Positions 37,801-43,202 of a DNA stretch of 48,043 bases are shown piece after piece. Origin of the DNA: Ichthyosporea sp. XGB-2017a (taxonomy: Eukaryota; Opisthokonta; Ichthyosporea). The notes below the pieces were generated by a model, which ran no database searches, had not been told where the DNA came from, and saw only the letters and a program-made list of their open reading frames with translations. Location: positions 84,151 through 132,193 of the forward strand of contig PDIM01000014.1 of the NCBI GenBank assembly GCA_002811675.1. The letters run 5' to 3'. The position numbers and the translations under genes were made by a program. Within the stretch, counting starts at the first letter, position 1; each line of letters starts with the position of its first letter.

Positions 37801-39102
37801 GCTTGGGCATTTTTTTCCAGCTGGGCAAGTGGTGCAAGTCTGTGTCCCACCAATAGAATATTGGCCTGGTGTACATGCTGAAGGGGCCTGCGCAGGGTCT
37901 GGACAGAACGAACCTGCAGGACATGAAAGGCAGGTGCTGCTTCCTAATGAAGAATATTCCCCACCGTTACACTTGGCCAAAACTGCGGCGTTAGAACAAG
38001 GGTTTCCGGCGGGGCAAACATGACATCCAACATCCCCTAGCGAGCTGTAGTAGCCGGAGGGACACGCAACAGGTGCTTCGGCTGGGTTCACACATGAACT
38101 TCCCGCAGGGCATTGTATGCAAGCAGTTGCCTTTGGCCCTGAATATGTACCAATAGGGCATAATGTGGGAGGTACTGTTTTTGAGGGGCACTGAGAGCCA
38201 GCCGGACATGGAATACAAGCTGTTACAGTACCCGAAGTACTATATTCTCCTGTTCCACAGTCTATTGGTAGTACTTTCGGATCCGCGCACACTTTCCCCG
38301 CAGGGCACGGAAGACAAAAGGACGCCCCTGCATCACTGTAAGTACCCGTTGGACAAGCTTTGCATGCTCCTTCACCAAGCTCACTGTAAAACCCCTTTGC
38401 ACAATTAACCGGGGACTTCTGACCCGGACATTCCTGCCCACCCGGGCAAGGAGTACAAATTGTGGCTCCTACTACGCTAAAAAGTCCGACAGGGCACGGA
38501 CTACATGTCGCCGCTCCTTTCAGACTTAACTCCCCTGCATTACACTGTACAGGGGCCACGGCCGGGTCTGAGCACGAGCTTCCAGCGGGGCAAGGAGAAC
38601 ATATGGTTTGATCAAAAGCATCTGCATATGTTCCTGAAGGGCATCCTATTGGTGTGCCCGCTGTTGAGGGGCAGTATGAACCCTTTGGACAATCGGAGCA
38701 TAAAATTTGTCCTTTGATTGAAAATTTACCAGCTGCGCAAGCAACGGGAGCCGCAGTTTTTGACGGGCATGCGAATCCAGGAGGACATTCAGTACAGACA
38801 GCTGCACCTTCTGCGCTGTACCAACCCGCTGAGCAGTCCTGACACGAACCAATCAGAGATTGCCCTGTATTACTGTTAAATTTCCCTGCCGCGCAAGGAA
38901 TTGCGGCTGTTAGCAATCCTGCACAGTAAAACCCAGTTGGACAATCATAACAATTCCCACTAGTTGCGTCAAAAAATTTCCCTGCCGCGCAACTACCCAC
39001 AGCCGAATCAACAGCTAAATGAAATATAAGGATAACAAAAAATACACAAGTGAAAGGAGAAAGGAATGATGTATAGATATTTAACCCTTTTGTTGGCTTC
39101 AT
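19870..39102 (-). CDS. Giant GCC2/GCC3-repeat transmembrane protein with coiled-coil cytoplasmic tail
   Basis: One uninterrupted frame of 6,410 residues. Order: signal peptide (about 1-36, core FFVILIFHLAV); some 4,400 residues of GCC2/GCC3 (ephrin-receptor-like) repeats of the pattern GTYS..G...C..CPAG..CP......C, about 33 residues and four cysteines each; a Cys-rich then Asn/Thr-rich juxtamembrane region (about 4430-4765) with many N-x-T/S sites and a beta-rich stretch (FDIP...HYPVY to FAEAGTYVFY) that looks cupredoxin-like; one membrane span (about 4770-4795, AVIILVSVTVSVIVILIIAV); then about 1,600 cytoplasmic residues. The tail is highly charged coiled coil (about 5030-5940) with recurring DxEKxRQQAALREKL modules, then a globular domain (about 5985-6160) holding HSLAH (6107-6111), then a final coiled coil. 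I infer a very long surface receptor, tether or coat protein connected to the cytoskeleton. Function and ligand are unknown. Confidence 0.9.
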   Translation of the reverse strand: MKPTKGLNIYTSFLSPFTCVFFVILIFHLAVDSAVGSCAAGKFFDATSGNCYDCPTGFYCAGLLTAAIPCAAGKFNSNTGQSLIGSCQDCSAGWYSAEGAAVCTECPPGFACPSKTAAPVACAAGKFSIKGQILCSDCPKGSYCPSTAGTPIGCPSGTYADAFDQTICSPCPAGSSCSDPAVAPVQCNAGELSLKGAATCSPCPVGLFSVVGATICTPCPGGQECPGQKSPVNCAKGFYSELGEGACKACPTGTYSDAGASFCLPCPAGKVCADPKVLPIDCGTGEYSTSGTVTACIPCPAGSQCPSKTVPPTLCPIGTYSGPKATACIQCPAGSSCVNPAEAPVACPSGYYSSLGDVGCHVCPAGNPCSNAAVLAKCNGGEYSSLGSSTCLSCPAGSFCPDPAQAPSACTPGQYSIGGTQTCTTCPAGKKCPSTSSGPTDCLAGTFSLQGSVDCMSCAAGFACPSISSLPTPCAAGSYSSGGATACIQCPAGEACPSTRDPGQKITCALGTFSTGGAQICTACPAGFKCASTTSNSAVQCTAGTFSTGGASACTTCPAGVMCPNTDGSGNSPCPVGSYSLAGQTSCTPCNAGFYCPTVSVNTQIACPVGTYSLQGAASCTVCPPGKACPSTNTDNNIVTCASGTFSVKGSTACTQCPAGFFCPAVDSDLQIPCENGWYSLAGATKCTLCPAGSFCADTKSNPTPCPSGTYSLGGKTSSCTQCPAGYECKNSGTTVPEQCTAGKYSLAGSIACSNCNAGYLCPAGSTVANPAGYKCPVGYHCDGATATACAAGTYNDQLGGMGVGSCKQCLAGYYCVQGTGTLSALQLCPKGYFCPTGTDTVDKNPCTAGTYNDQYGKIQSSDCKACPVGKFCLQATANQGTMCPQGYFCPVGTAFSNANPCPAGQFGKQPGAEDSSYCQDCPKGHYCLTGSSSPTVCPAGRFNAAPGGTNLNACTQCNAGSYCPTPGLTTAPFICRAGHYCPQGSINPTPCNAGTYTDAHNLNAQSQCSTCKEGWACPSGTGGSQNPPQICAKGHYCPAGTPSTTSNPCSAGTYTANTGIIRQADCTDCPKGDYCTGGKDAPDAACPGGHYCPPKTPAANSNPCPAGTYYSLTGAKRVETCIPCTKGHFCPAGSVNPTACPAGTYNDILSQKQQSDCKTCTPGYKCPSLGVVTPLECGTGKYSSAGASVCASCQAGFYCDEVATSQTTMTTKKICPKGTNCPTGQTAPPDIHTDFCPKGHWCDAGNITPAPQPCTPGTYNPLTSRTQITDCVKCPPGKYCQTSGLFAVSGPCKPGHYCPEGTVTQDQFPCAAGKYLENASAENEAACSTCVSGNYCPQGTATPIKCPQGFYCPTGTINPQPCPQGTYGATLGLRRSQECTPCPGGKFCLGLGASVPTGNCDAGFYCISKASASSPPNDITGGLCPKGGYCPVGSAAPVKCPIGTFGQSTGAKVSGDCVACTPGSYCAGSNNPSPTGPCDPGYFCPGGSTTPTDKIVPQGHFSLQGAAAASPCLPGTYQPGSGQGICNQCLQGNYCPGQATITPTPCTAGNYCPTGSSAPQPCPAGTFSNKVQLLASGDCTQCTPGMFCASTGLNAVSGQCDAGYVCTGGSKEKNPVGKSYGDVCPAGHYCPVGTHTPVKCPIGKFSATTGNADSSKCIACSPGSFCASQGLNSPSGQCKAGYYCTLGATTDSPTDGSTGNKCTVGHYCPQGTSVPKKCPPGTYMPNTQASVCLDCPAGSYCVDGINVLDCPASYYCPVKTGSNWQPCPAGTYSNTKKLAAESECTKCDSGKFCANAHSTAVSGDCSPGYFCTTGVNTATPDGTTNTGTGGPCSKGHYCPLSTGTPVACPQGKFNPSLGSTSDASCTVCSPGKYCTTTGLPAPTGDCTAGYYCTSGSIVPNPATVTATGGPCPTAHYCPTGSSAPLECVAGTYSPSTTASICQPCPAGYFCPVKSNQFLTNNCPQGYFCPQGTKAANESPCPEGSFGATTNLQSQAACTTCTAGKFCQGLANTAVDGPCQAGWYCPAGSKSATPSGKQCQPGHYCPEGSATQLPCDPGFYCQGTLQSVKTGQCTAGYFCSGGASTPAPTDGTTGNICPAGSYCPANSGAPTPCAVGKFISSTGSIASNQCVDCTAGSYCSTQGLANPTGLCDAGYYCPKGQQLKNPPTSLCPQGHKCPVGSPAAVRCSAGTYQDESGQSSCKQCPEGFFCDPTKAPVVLFSGSSCPAGHYCPAGTKFNHEFPCPIGTFSSSQNRVKSQDCISCSAGKFCSSPGQTAVSGPCDAGYYCTSGAKKAKPAPTDATGGICPAGSYCPSGSSTPIKCPAGTFSGTTGLVKEQDCTPCTPGSFCASEGLTAPSGLCKAGHYCSTVSTMEAPNGQVFGSICPAGSYCPQGTGVPIKCPAGTYSSSTSLKAESECLPCAGGKYCPNAGQTSATQDCSAGYYCSGGASVSSPVSSPSGDKCPLGHHCPAGSSQPVPCNAGTYTETVQQATCATCPAGFYCLSTKQPVKCPQGHYCPSGTHTNQIPCPTGTYNPGFQLTKEADCKACEPGKYCKDMGMTAVSGDCDAGFFCTSGVDQKAPAGGHKGSGGKCTVGHYCPAGTASPLPCSPGSFNPLENQATCTPCTAGFYCQDNGLVDISAKPCPAGHYCPTGTSSSNQYPCPAGKFLPSTGGKQASDCVPCTAGKYCATPGLSAETNNCAPGWYCTGGAIISKPTGSTGGMCQPGFYCPAGSAAQVQCSAGSYCATSELGAVSGPCTEGYYCSAGSLFPAPTDGVKGNICPQGHYCPSGSSAGVVCPAGTFSNNKGLKAVSDCSDCTPGFYCANPGQTAVSGPCDAGYFCVGKQKEKNAVANICLEGHFCLQQSPAATRCPLGEYQNQKGKTACITCPEGYYCDNSKSPVVLYTSSDCPKGHYCPAGTKTATQFPCPIGTYSNSLNLAKEADCTNCPAGKFCSVAGKDAPSGDCAPGYYCILKSLTASPIDGITGRPCSPGHFCLSGTTTETKCPIGTYRTAVGGTASSDCTDCDGGKFCSSTGLSAVSGSCSAGFFCTKKAVTSKPTDGTTGNECTVGHHCPAGSAAPVPCQDGTYMPNKQATACLPCPKGFKCTDGINPVTCSAGRYCPEGTGAAEPKCAKGTYLAASGKEKAQDCLQCTGGFYCETTGLTAVTNPCAAGFYCQTGVDVLSPDGSTNTGAGGPCPKGHYCAAQTTSPVACDPGTYNDLLGRSLKSQCKACLPGKYCETSGLASPTGDCSAGFYCASGSATKNPASVTANGGPCPTGNYCPVGTSSPLPCPAGQHNPSTGQTACQQCPKGYFCPAGTSTFGNNPCPSGHYCPSGTKFDKEFKCPVGTFSAATKLELESQCQACTPGKYCMTAGLSAVTGPCQGGWYCSTGAKLPTPASNTEGGKCVKGQVCPLGSSAPSPCPAGSFCATDGLSAVTGPCTEGYYCLEGSKVPNPTDGIQGNICPAGSFCPAGSTTPTPCSIGSFSSSQGNVKSADCQSCTPGFFCSKQGAALVEGSCASGYFCPAGSTTPNKASNICPQGFFCPPGSTAAQRCASGFYQDQTGQSSCKTCPAGSYCDSVTDPKAFVDCPAGHYCPQRTKFATEFPCPKGTFSGSTKLERQDQCTACTPGKYCQTTGLDKPSGDCAAGYYCKGSAITNTPLDGTTGNICPKGHYCAIGVSLPTACPSGKYSQNTGNVDQNGCTPCAAGRYCSQSGGSGGDAPLCKEGFICRGGSNTPTPSDPSMGGLCSAGKYCPAGTVSELECAAGTYNPNTGQAACLDCPAGKLCATKALTAPGECPKGHYCPLKTAIAVPCPAGKYSNVVNLKSSSECTPCPAGKYCEIPPLTAVTGTCDQGYICAGESNSKTPDGSVNPQNKPCPAGFYCPAAATAPIPCPVGTSTDVTGIWQESQCKPCLPGHYCATTGLAAPTGKCAGGYYCPENFKSIVDKPVGKECPAGKHCPPGSVAPVVCPDGKYQGSSTQADCLVCPEGHFCVGSPLAPVKCPIEKYCPSGTGTPPSCPPGLYSTVEGVTGSTLCAKCPVAKYCLDGKIKGPCAAGYWCIAGSDTPTPTGAKPEVGGPCKPGHYCLEGTIEPTTCPTDTTRVDPGAQQKSDCISCPAGFFCIPGDPVAKPCEPGWYCPFGSPKAKCPIGTYNELEKGTSEASCKSCVAGYWCDSVGMANYLNRPCPAGKFCSVGVVKPVNCTSGFYRSDVGGKAITDCTSCPGGFYCPEASITPTLCAAGNYCPSESGGQTVCPPGSFCAAGVKEPTLCPAGFYCAVAATEPIKCPLGSYCPSNSTKPQLCPLGYTSKDTSNATTFDSACTICRAGTYGNHPNRTACLPSAAGYVCLDGCVSATPEIRSQDNGFPCPVGHYCPEGSGFALKCPVATYNPLVKGVNTSSCIQCPAGTYNHKEGQEGCFPCGSSANSTAGQTKCGCTGAFRVFQPSDGSCVCQPGYMFFNDDGSEGTGNSDIDCQPIVYDRCLDSEARSIYDGTCVDPSSGGQYCFSSGVCSDALGVFNPNLGTCDCSNHTECSSSTVTVEISSSNSSLVILTRSDGTAVTIPLSQLTGFSGTPSCVATNTTNCRLEFLQVSNTGTQGLCADSDAFYDQFFQVSGTTGNQTAKNVLSNQGTSRKLLQVIVSNTQTSGVANPILCLLNGESMMFDIPDRNHYPVYDKDSLFNTNEAFDYGEFRELEERLTKTNLTITKFAFTFAEAGTYVFYNAANKTSTTVIVVMPTGTACTGNSGVRVVPQTSANFVASGVNKQRSTNTTPNWLAVIILVSVTVSVIVILIIAVFVWRPKNWGARIPTAFKPRYRRLNAPPQEILKPANVINGEESALSAIAEDAISPETENKLALVRDSDVARNHLLEDNEVLDKFELENFNVKTLYDKLEDQNIYVASLLGKHADGSQSMYEKLLNETGDLKDMLYAVDGSRIEKDRESSDYRGSDSSLTSATSHRMSQDTLHPSKSKRKPGRSPKEEELMETLQNLIKNIKLGVSKPGVSSSSVKTIGGTKHKVVAVSDQKSLTRKQNAERVKLIEDLQDEEQDEFKNNASNWSKAKEKEIAKAAEELKTALEQPGLSDDDADRLMNQYHDHVDELNKRIDLEKARQQAALREKMLKKRREKQLQLQKQHEDSAEAMNLHGLSAINDEVSECMIESEQFAADAIHAELEKEKLEEFIEIEEKANLQLGDQTREAFEEKLKGMVARGEMSEDEMKRLIQEQIDAMRKFDSDLRSKKELLQEKLKAKMAMRKGRLMADLQQKQNDERLALEERLQENSDLSDSEKQVALDNLNKKQEQERAALENTEAMNEAIENATVVKSLLQQQTAQMEEEQQRILSSLGKFDNISDTYKNEIVDELKGQLQENRDALELQKTRQKQNLKEKLKARQKRLEEQRKREAEHQVRQALNSNAKKIESSDKGSETIVVPSVEIPQNSVEEKSLEQQQKQIREKMEKKHREEMELLDQEMLAQQKAKEKEMLQKMEIKKEQILREKQARVDAELNARTDLSQEEANVLLSHHQAEIEQLNKSLDQEKIRQQAALREKLAAKKKRQREDLKRRQELDKHKEELQQDKELTEMKTEKLKELEREAIIEGIQSNDKDKASDVIHKILEQRHKREQAELEKQYQKEKNITVEDALLKLSARHEDEREKLAVKHSEELRNLMANLESMTDDDLEAARIDLINRQQVEEGRLEKELANEKKNLSRDAVTELDLKYAHERLRLKENQYLEFSETLKEFTPEQALSNQALLDATAAEETARELELLRSKLGAEKEEQEKQLQEEKAKFEEEERLRLEAELNNFEEQLEKDKAIEAEKVNRAIEELNAKKEQMLADRKAKQEKELEELGNVSKDEKDAILSKHTEELQKFENALDTERVRQQSVLKERLAKKRESKRKAKLDQLQQEMKEKVQEKEEDIKENLNKLRDEEIKALEESQLAEPAVYEAAVVSDSSSGTVGSGPGGLLSEQEMMELLMKSPLISKLEEIEEILKKGGTNHPPSESNVQPYRDAKDELIVSSKLVPSDISGLSPRYFILYRFGTFLTDILYSRDKVAAPITLLLADSLPPNDYEGNAFRNSVHYNSHNRILFVHKERLDSIGDFILIIVHSLAHIKSNNMGGDFNVKFLKEFYKLMKVMCEDFFFSRSKNSNAFFSSLKDDSKGSEKQILEEIFARKGVEEQEKHNIVEELIDIKTAASSGDNTSSAYFSKNILLGRLQQYSTHVIDSKLREHIANLEDRVNTFGVEDDAFDYIEDRINDIQSRYKMPDTLQLSTYSTVENTSRQTKKSSSVAVGAYESFLASQINDLQEKVDTLSSEYIFLMKESSEKSKLIGKLDEDRLKKLAILKELKDGTSQFTETKENLKALTVRLQKTKSYRQTIADKMDVAQKRLNGFKEELSLKQKKAAESTKRT
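26900..34300 (-). repeat. Tandem super-repeat of about 2.04-2.05 kb inside the giant gene
   Basis: Beyond the basic unit of about 33 residues, larger blocks recur at constant spacing. The GWYC segment falls at about 33031, 30991 and 28942. The PVVLF/PVVLY segment falls at 32443 and 30394, with a degenerate third copy near 28350. The PDG-T/S-TNTG segment falls near 33642 and 29553 with a weaker copy at 27507. Spacings are 2040-2049 bp or twice that. Each super-unit is about 680 residues. Three copies are clear, a fourth is partial and diverged, and the middle copy is rearranged, its anchors being shifted by roughly 240 bp in one part. Boundaries are approximate. Confidence 0.75.
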
Positions 39103-39907
39103 ATTGAAACATCAAAGAAGAAAACGAAGAAAAACAGGCTATAAACCAGAAATAACAAGTGCCTATTATGGCCTTCCCAAGAAAAAGCGAGGCTATACTC
39201 TTTCGAATAAGGAGATGTGCTAATATTAAACAGTAATGTTTTGGTTCTTAAACAAAAAGAACCGTTCCTTATAGGCGGCGAGCCCAATTCTCTTTCACCA
39301 ATGAGCTGAAGTGGAAGTAAATAAAGCCACCCAAAAGATAAATAAGAGGAAAGAAAATGTCCATACAAATCGGTGCAAAAAAATATTGGCCAATCCAATG
39401 AAATTAAGCAACAGAAGTTTTAATCAGGACTCTGGACTAGCTTTCTTTTCTCTCTCTCTTTTCTTTTTTTTTTGTCAAAGCAAATCAAAGAATAACGAAG
39501 AAAAACTAAATTAAAATTTCACATGGCAGTCCTGTTTTCATTGTGAAACTCTATACAAAATTTAAAATATTAATTGTATGGAAAAATCAATAGTGCCAGA
39601 ATTTTTATAATAATAACGAGTAACTGAACCTAATTTTGCTCTTTCATTTTTTTCCCTTCGTTACTATAAAAAGGCATTGGAAAAATCGCATTTAGTACCT
39701 AATTTTACGCTCGCAAATTGAAAGGCCATGCATTGGCCACTTGATGTAATGCTTTTTGTCTCTTGCAGGCCTCGAGCTCTTTTTCTTTTTTATTGATAAA
39801 AAAAGTACTGTAATAAATCGCCTTGCTTTATAAGATACGTCTACATATCAAGTATTCATGAACGTCAAGGCCTGCAAATATTAGGGAACAGCTGGCAATG
39901 ACTAATA
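39103..39907. promoter_or_regulatory. Upstream region of the giant gene
   Basis: This 805-bp AT-rich interval lies upstream of the giant gene (leftward) and behind the TrpAB stop (also leftward), so it must hold the giant gene's promoter and the TrpAB 3' end. No gene is supported. A pyrimidine run lies near 39441-39474. No single TATA element stands out among many AT-rich stretches. Confidence 0.4.
39789..39794 (-). terminator. Polyadenylation signal of the tryptophan synthase gene
   Basis: TTTATT on the plus strand (AATAAA in transcript sense) lies about 113 bases behind the stop codon at 39908. Confidence 0.35.
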
Positions 39908-42361
39908 TTACATATTGTACTGTGGAAGGACTTCTCGGACGGTATTAATATCTTTATCACCTCTTCCACTAACACAAATAAGCAGGTCCGAATCCTTGGG
40001 CATGCTTTTGGCAAGTTTATGGGCGTAATAAACAGCATGAGCACTTTCAAGAGCAGGAATGATACCTTCTTCCCTGGACAGTAGCTCAAACCCTTCCAAA
40101 GCTTGCTTGTCATCAACAGAAACGTATTCAGCTCTTCCAGAATCCTTCAAAAAGCAATGTTCCGGACCAACACCCGGATAGTCAAGACCAGCAGAAATGC
40201 TATGGGTTTCCATAATTTGCCCTAATTTAACAAACGATAAAATTAGTATCATCCTTTGTGCTACAGTGACACTTCCATTGAAGTAAAGTAAAAAAAAAAA
40301 ACAAAAATTACACAACTCATTTTCACTTACCTGTTCCCTCCTCCTGAAGCAGATAGCTTCTTGCTCCATGAAGAACACCAGGTTTGCCGGCGACTAGTTT
40401 CGACGAATGTTTCCCGGTACCAACCCCAAAGCCACCTGCTTCTGTTCCATAGAGTTTGACAGACGGATCGTTCACAAAAGGGTGAAACATTCCGATTGCA
40501 TTGCTCCCACCACCAACGCAAGCAACAACAGCATCGGGGAGTTTTCCTGCCTTTTCCAGCATTTGCTCACGAGACTCCTTTCCTATGATAGACTGGAAGT
40601 GCCTGACAATAGTTGGAAACGGATGGGGACCGACGGCAGATCCTAGTAGATAGTGAGTGTCTCTAATATTTGTCACCCAGTCTCTCATGGCTTCGTTAAC
40701 AGCATCTTTTAAAGTCTTGCTGCCGCTAGTTACGGGGACAACTTCCGCTCCAAGTAACTTCATTCGAAAAACGTTCAGAGATTGACGGCGTACATCTTCA
40801 GCACCCATATAAACAACCAATTTCAAGTTCAGTTTGGCGCACACAGTTGCAGTTGCCACGCCATGCTGACCAGCACCTGTTTCTGCCACCATGCGCGACT
40901 TACCAATTCTCTTTGCCAACAAAGCCTGTCCAATAGCATTATTGATTTTATGTGCTCCAGTATGATTTAGATCCTCCCTCTTTAACCAGATGCGAGCCCC
41001 CCCCGCACTTTCAGTCAACCTTTCTGCCATATGCAGCGGCGTCGGTCTTCCGACATACGAATAGTAAGATTCAATTTCTTTGATAAATTCTGGATCCTTA
41101 ATAGCATTGAGGTATATGTCTTCAAGCTCATCCAGTGCCTCAACCAACATCTCTGGGACATATCGGCCACCATATTCTCCAAAACGATAACTACAGTCAT
41201 CCCTTTCGACCGTCTTGTGGGTTTCCCCATCCTTGGCATCACCCACTTCTGCTCTATTAAATGCAATAGGCTCTATTACCCCATCGCGACCATTGATGCT
41301 CCGACAAAACTTTGGAATTTCCTCTATACCTTTACTGCCCGGATTGTCACGAATGAGTCGTACATAAGCTGAGCCAATCACAACACCGTCCCCCAGTTTA
41401 CCAACATCAGTAAAATGCTCTCTTGTCGAAATACCAAAACCTATAGCGATTGGGACATCAGTTACCGAGCGAACCCTATCAATAAAGTTTGGAAGCTCCT
41501 CGCTTACTTTAGCCCTTTCACCCGTTGTTCCGGTCACACTAACACAATACACAAATGAACTCGCACATTCTACCAGCTTTTTCATGCGAGCAACAGTGGT
41601 TACAGGGGTCAACAAAGGTACAAAGCTTAAATTGTTTTCCTTGCAAGCAACTCGAAAATTATGACTTTCTTCAGGAGGAAGATCAACCACAATAAATCCG
41701 TTTCCGCCTGCTTCAGACACGGCTTTACAAAATTTGGCTATACATACAATAAAATGAACAGAAACACACGGTATTAATAAAGAAAACGAAACTAATTGGG
41801 CCATGATGGGTCTTGATTCAAACAGCAGGTTACTTTTCATACCTTCTCCATAGCCGAGTATCGGATTATAATATCCCATCAAAATAATGGGAACTACGAC
41901 ACCAGCTTTGCGGGCGTCCCTGATATACTGCAGACATTGATCCAAAGACGTTACACCTCCGTCTAAAGCTACTTGATTCGAATACTGGATACTCGGACCA
42001 TCGCCAATGGGATCAGTAAACGGCATTCCAAGTTCGATTATATCGCAACCACCTTTCTGAAATGCCTGCATTATAGGAATTGTTGACTCCGCGTTCGGGA
42101 AACCAGCTGTAATAAAGTTTACCATACATGTCCTTTCTGTAGATCACAAACACAAATACATACACACATAAGTTAATCAATTTTCAAGTTCAACTTTCTA
42201 TTTCATGCACAGTGCACAGTACACAGTGCACACAGATTGCAACAATCGAAACAAAAAAAAAAAACAAAAAAAAAAGTGCTACTACTACGAAGAAAAGGAA
42301 CCATTGGCAACGTACTTTGTTCTCTGCACTTGGCAAAGGTATGCGCAATCTGATCAGCCAT
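39908..42361 (-). CDS. TRP5: Bifunctional tryptophan synthase, alpha-beta fusion (4 exons)
   Basis: Proposed exons in transcript order are 42361-42316, 42136-41843, 41737-40331 and 40221-39908, giving 686 residues. The enzyme makes tryptophan from indole-3-glycerol phosphate and serine. The alpha half comes first (about 1-255): catalytic Glu50 in IIELGMPF and Asp61 in IGDGPS, with numbering within one residue of the bacterial alpha subunit, which supports the start. A linker follows (about 255-300). The beta half holds the PLP lysine in HTGAHKIN (Lys377), the catalytic Glu399 in AETGAGQHG, the phosphate-binding GGGSNA and the late SGRGDKD segment. The small first exon (46 nt, [15 protein letters not shown]) was found by phase and by likeness to the fungal N-terminus. 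All introns are GT-AG and phase 1. The alpha-then-beta single chain is known from fungi and some protists. Confidence 0.92.
40222..40330 (-). other. Intron 3 of the tryptophan synthase gene (109 nt)
   Basis: Donor GTAAGT (reading leftward from 40330) and acceptor AAATTAG ending at 40222. Splicing joins EEGTG to QIMETHS and restores the frame to the beta-subunit C-terminus. Confidence 0.85.
41738..41842 (-). other. Intron 2 of the tryptophan synthase gene (105 nt)
   Basis: Donor GTATGA at 41842 and acceptor TGTATAG ending at 41738. The intron is a multiple of three with no in-frame stop; left in, it would insert 35 hydrophobic residues between GYGE and KFCKAV, where the family has none. Confidence 0.85.
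42137..42315 (-). other. Intron 1 of the tryptophan synthase gene (179 nt)
   Basis: Donor GTACGT at 42315 and acceptor CTACAG ending at 42137. It joins the 46-nt first exon to the segment [14 protein letters not shown]. The A/T homopolymers near 42257-42274 lie inside it. Confidence 0.75.
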
Positions 42362-42788
42362 CTCTTCTTTCTTTCTTTCTACCTCGCTTCGGAAATATTG
42401 TAATCACAAACAACGTCCAAATACCCAAAAATCCAAAAACAAAAAGTGCTTTTTACACAAACACTGCGATAGCTAAAGCTAGAGAAATAATAAAAAAAGA
42501 TATTTGATGAAAAATGACTTCATCGATTTTGAGTAAAAACATTTTGGAATTACTAAACTTTTCATTATTTCCCTCCCCACACAAGTTTCCCCAACTTTCA
42601 ACGAGCCCCCCCGACAGACCACGTGATATGGCATAACCCTAATTTAAGGGCCATAGCCCATATGGGTTTGTGATTTGACTTTTCATACAAAATGTAGGGA
42701 GATGGTACTTTTGTATGGGGAGTCTGGTAACTAAGAGTTTCTTCTCTGTTCTTTTGTTTTTTTATTTGTTGCTTTTGTTTTTTTCGTG

Positions 42789-42852
<64 letters not shown>

Positions 42853-43202
42853 AACCAAAGTAGGACAAAAACGAAACTTAGAGAAAACATGGATCAAATT
42901 CACAACTAATGAAAATAATCTGCACAGAAAGCTTAAGTGTGGACGAGCGAAGCTCGTGTAAAGGACTTGGTTCTGGGAAGCATAATTTTGGGGGATGGGG
43001 GGTTTTATCCAATCAAAGGGCTGCATTTTTCTTATATCTTCGAACAAAATGACCGATGAAAAGGCCTGAGCTGATGAGAGAAAAACGTCACTCTGCGCTT
43101 CGCTCAATAAGCAAAGAAGACAGGCAAAAAATAAACAAAGCGAAAAGGATAAGACAGCACAACTGTTCAGCGCCATAATGCATAATTTAAAAGGGCTCTT
43201 TT
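42362..43202. other. Intergenic with long homopolymer
   Basis: This contains the TrpAB upstream region and the 3' flank of the prenylcysteine oxidase gene. A minus-strand frame of 113 codons at 42835-43176 begins with a signal-peptide-like stretch but runs into the homopolymer and has no recognisable domain; I do not call it a gene. Otherwise only the T45-A15 tract stands out. Confidence 0.5.
42792..42851. repeat. Homopolymer T45 followed directly by A15
   Basis: Forty-five T residues at 42792-42836 are followed without a gap by fifteen A residues at 42837-42851. The junction is a perfect inverted repeat. Lengths may be unreliable, since homopolymers are error-prone in sequencing and assembly. 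Confidence 0.85.

Noticed and set aside
25000-38900. Numerous plus-strand open frames of 60-150 codons opposite the giant gene.
   Set aside because: They are antisense shadows of the repeat array: Gly/Pro-rich strings with the same periodicity as the coding strand and no independent features.
42835-43176. Minus-strand frame of 113 codons starting with a signal-peptide-like stretch (MALNSCAVLSFSLCLFFACLL).
   Set aside because: It ends in the poly(A)/poly(T) tract, has no recognisable domain, and begins 27 bases behind the prenylcysteine oxidase stop on the same strand, so it is more likely 3' untranslated sequence.
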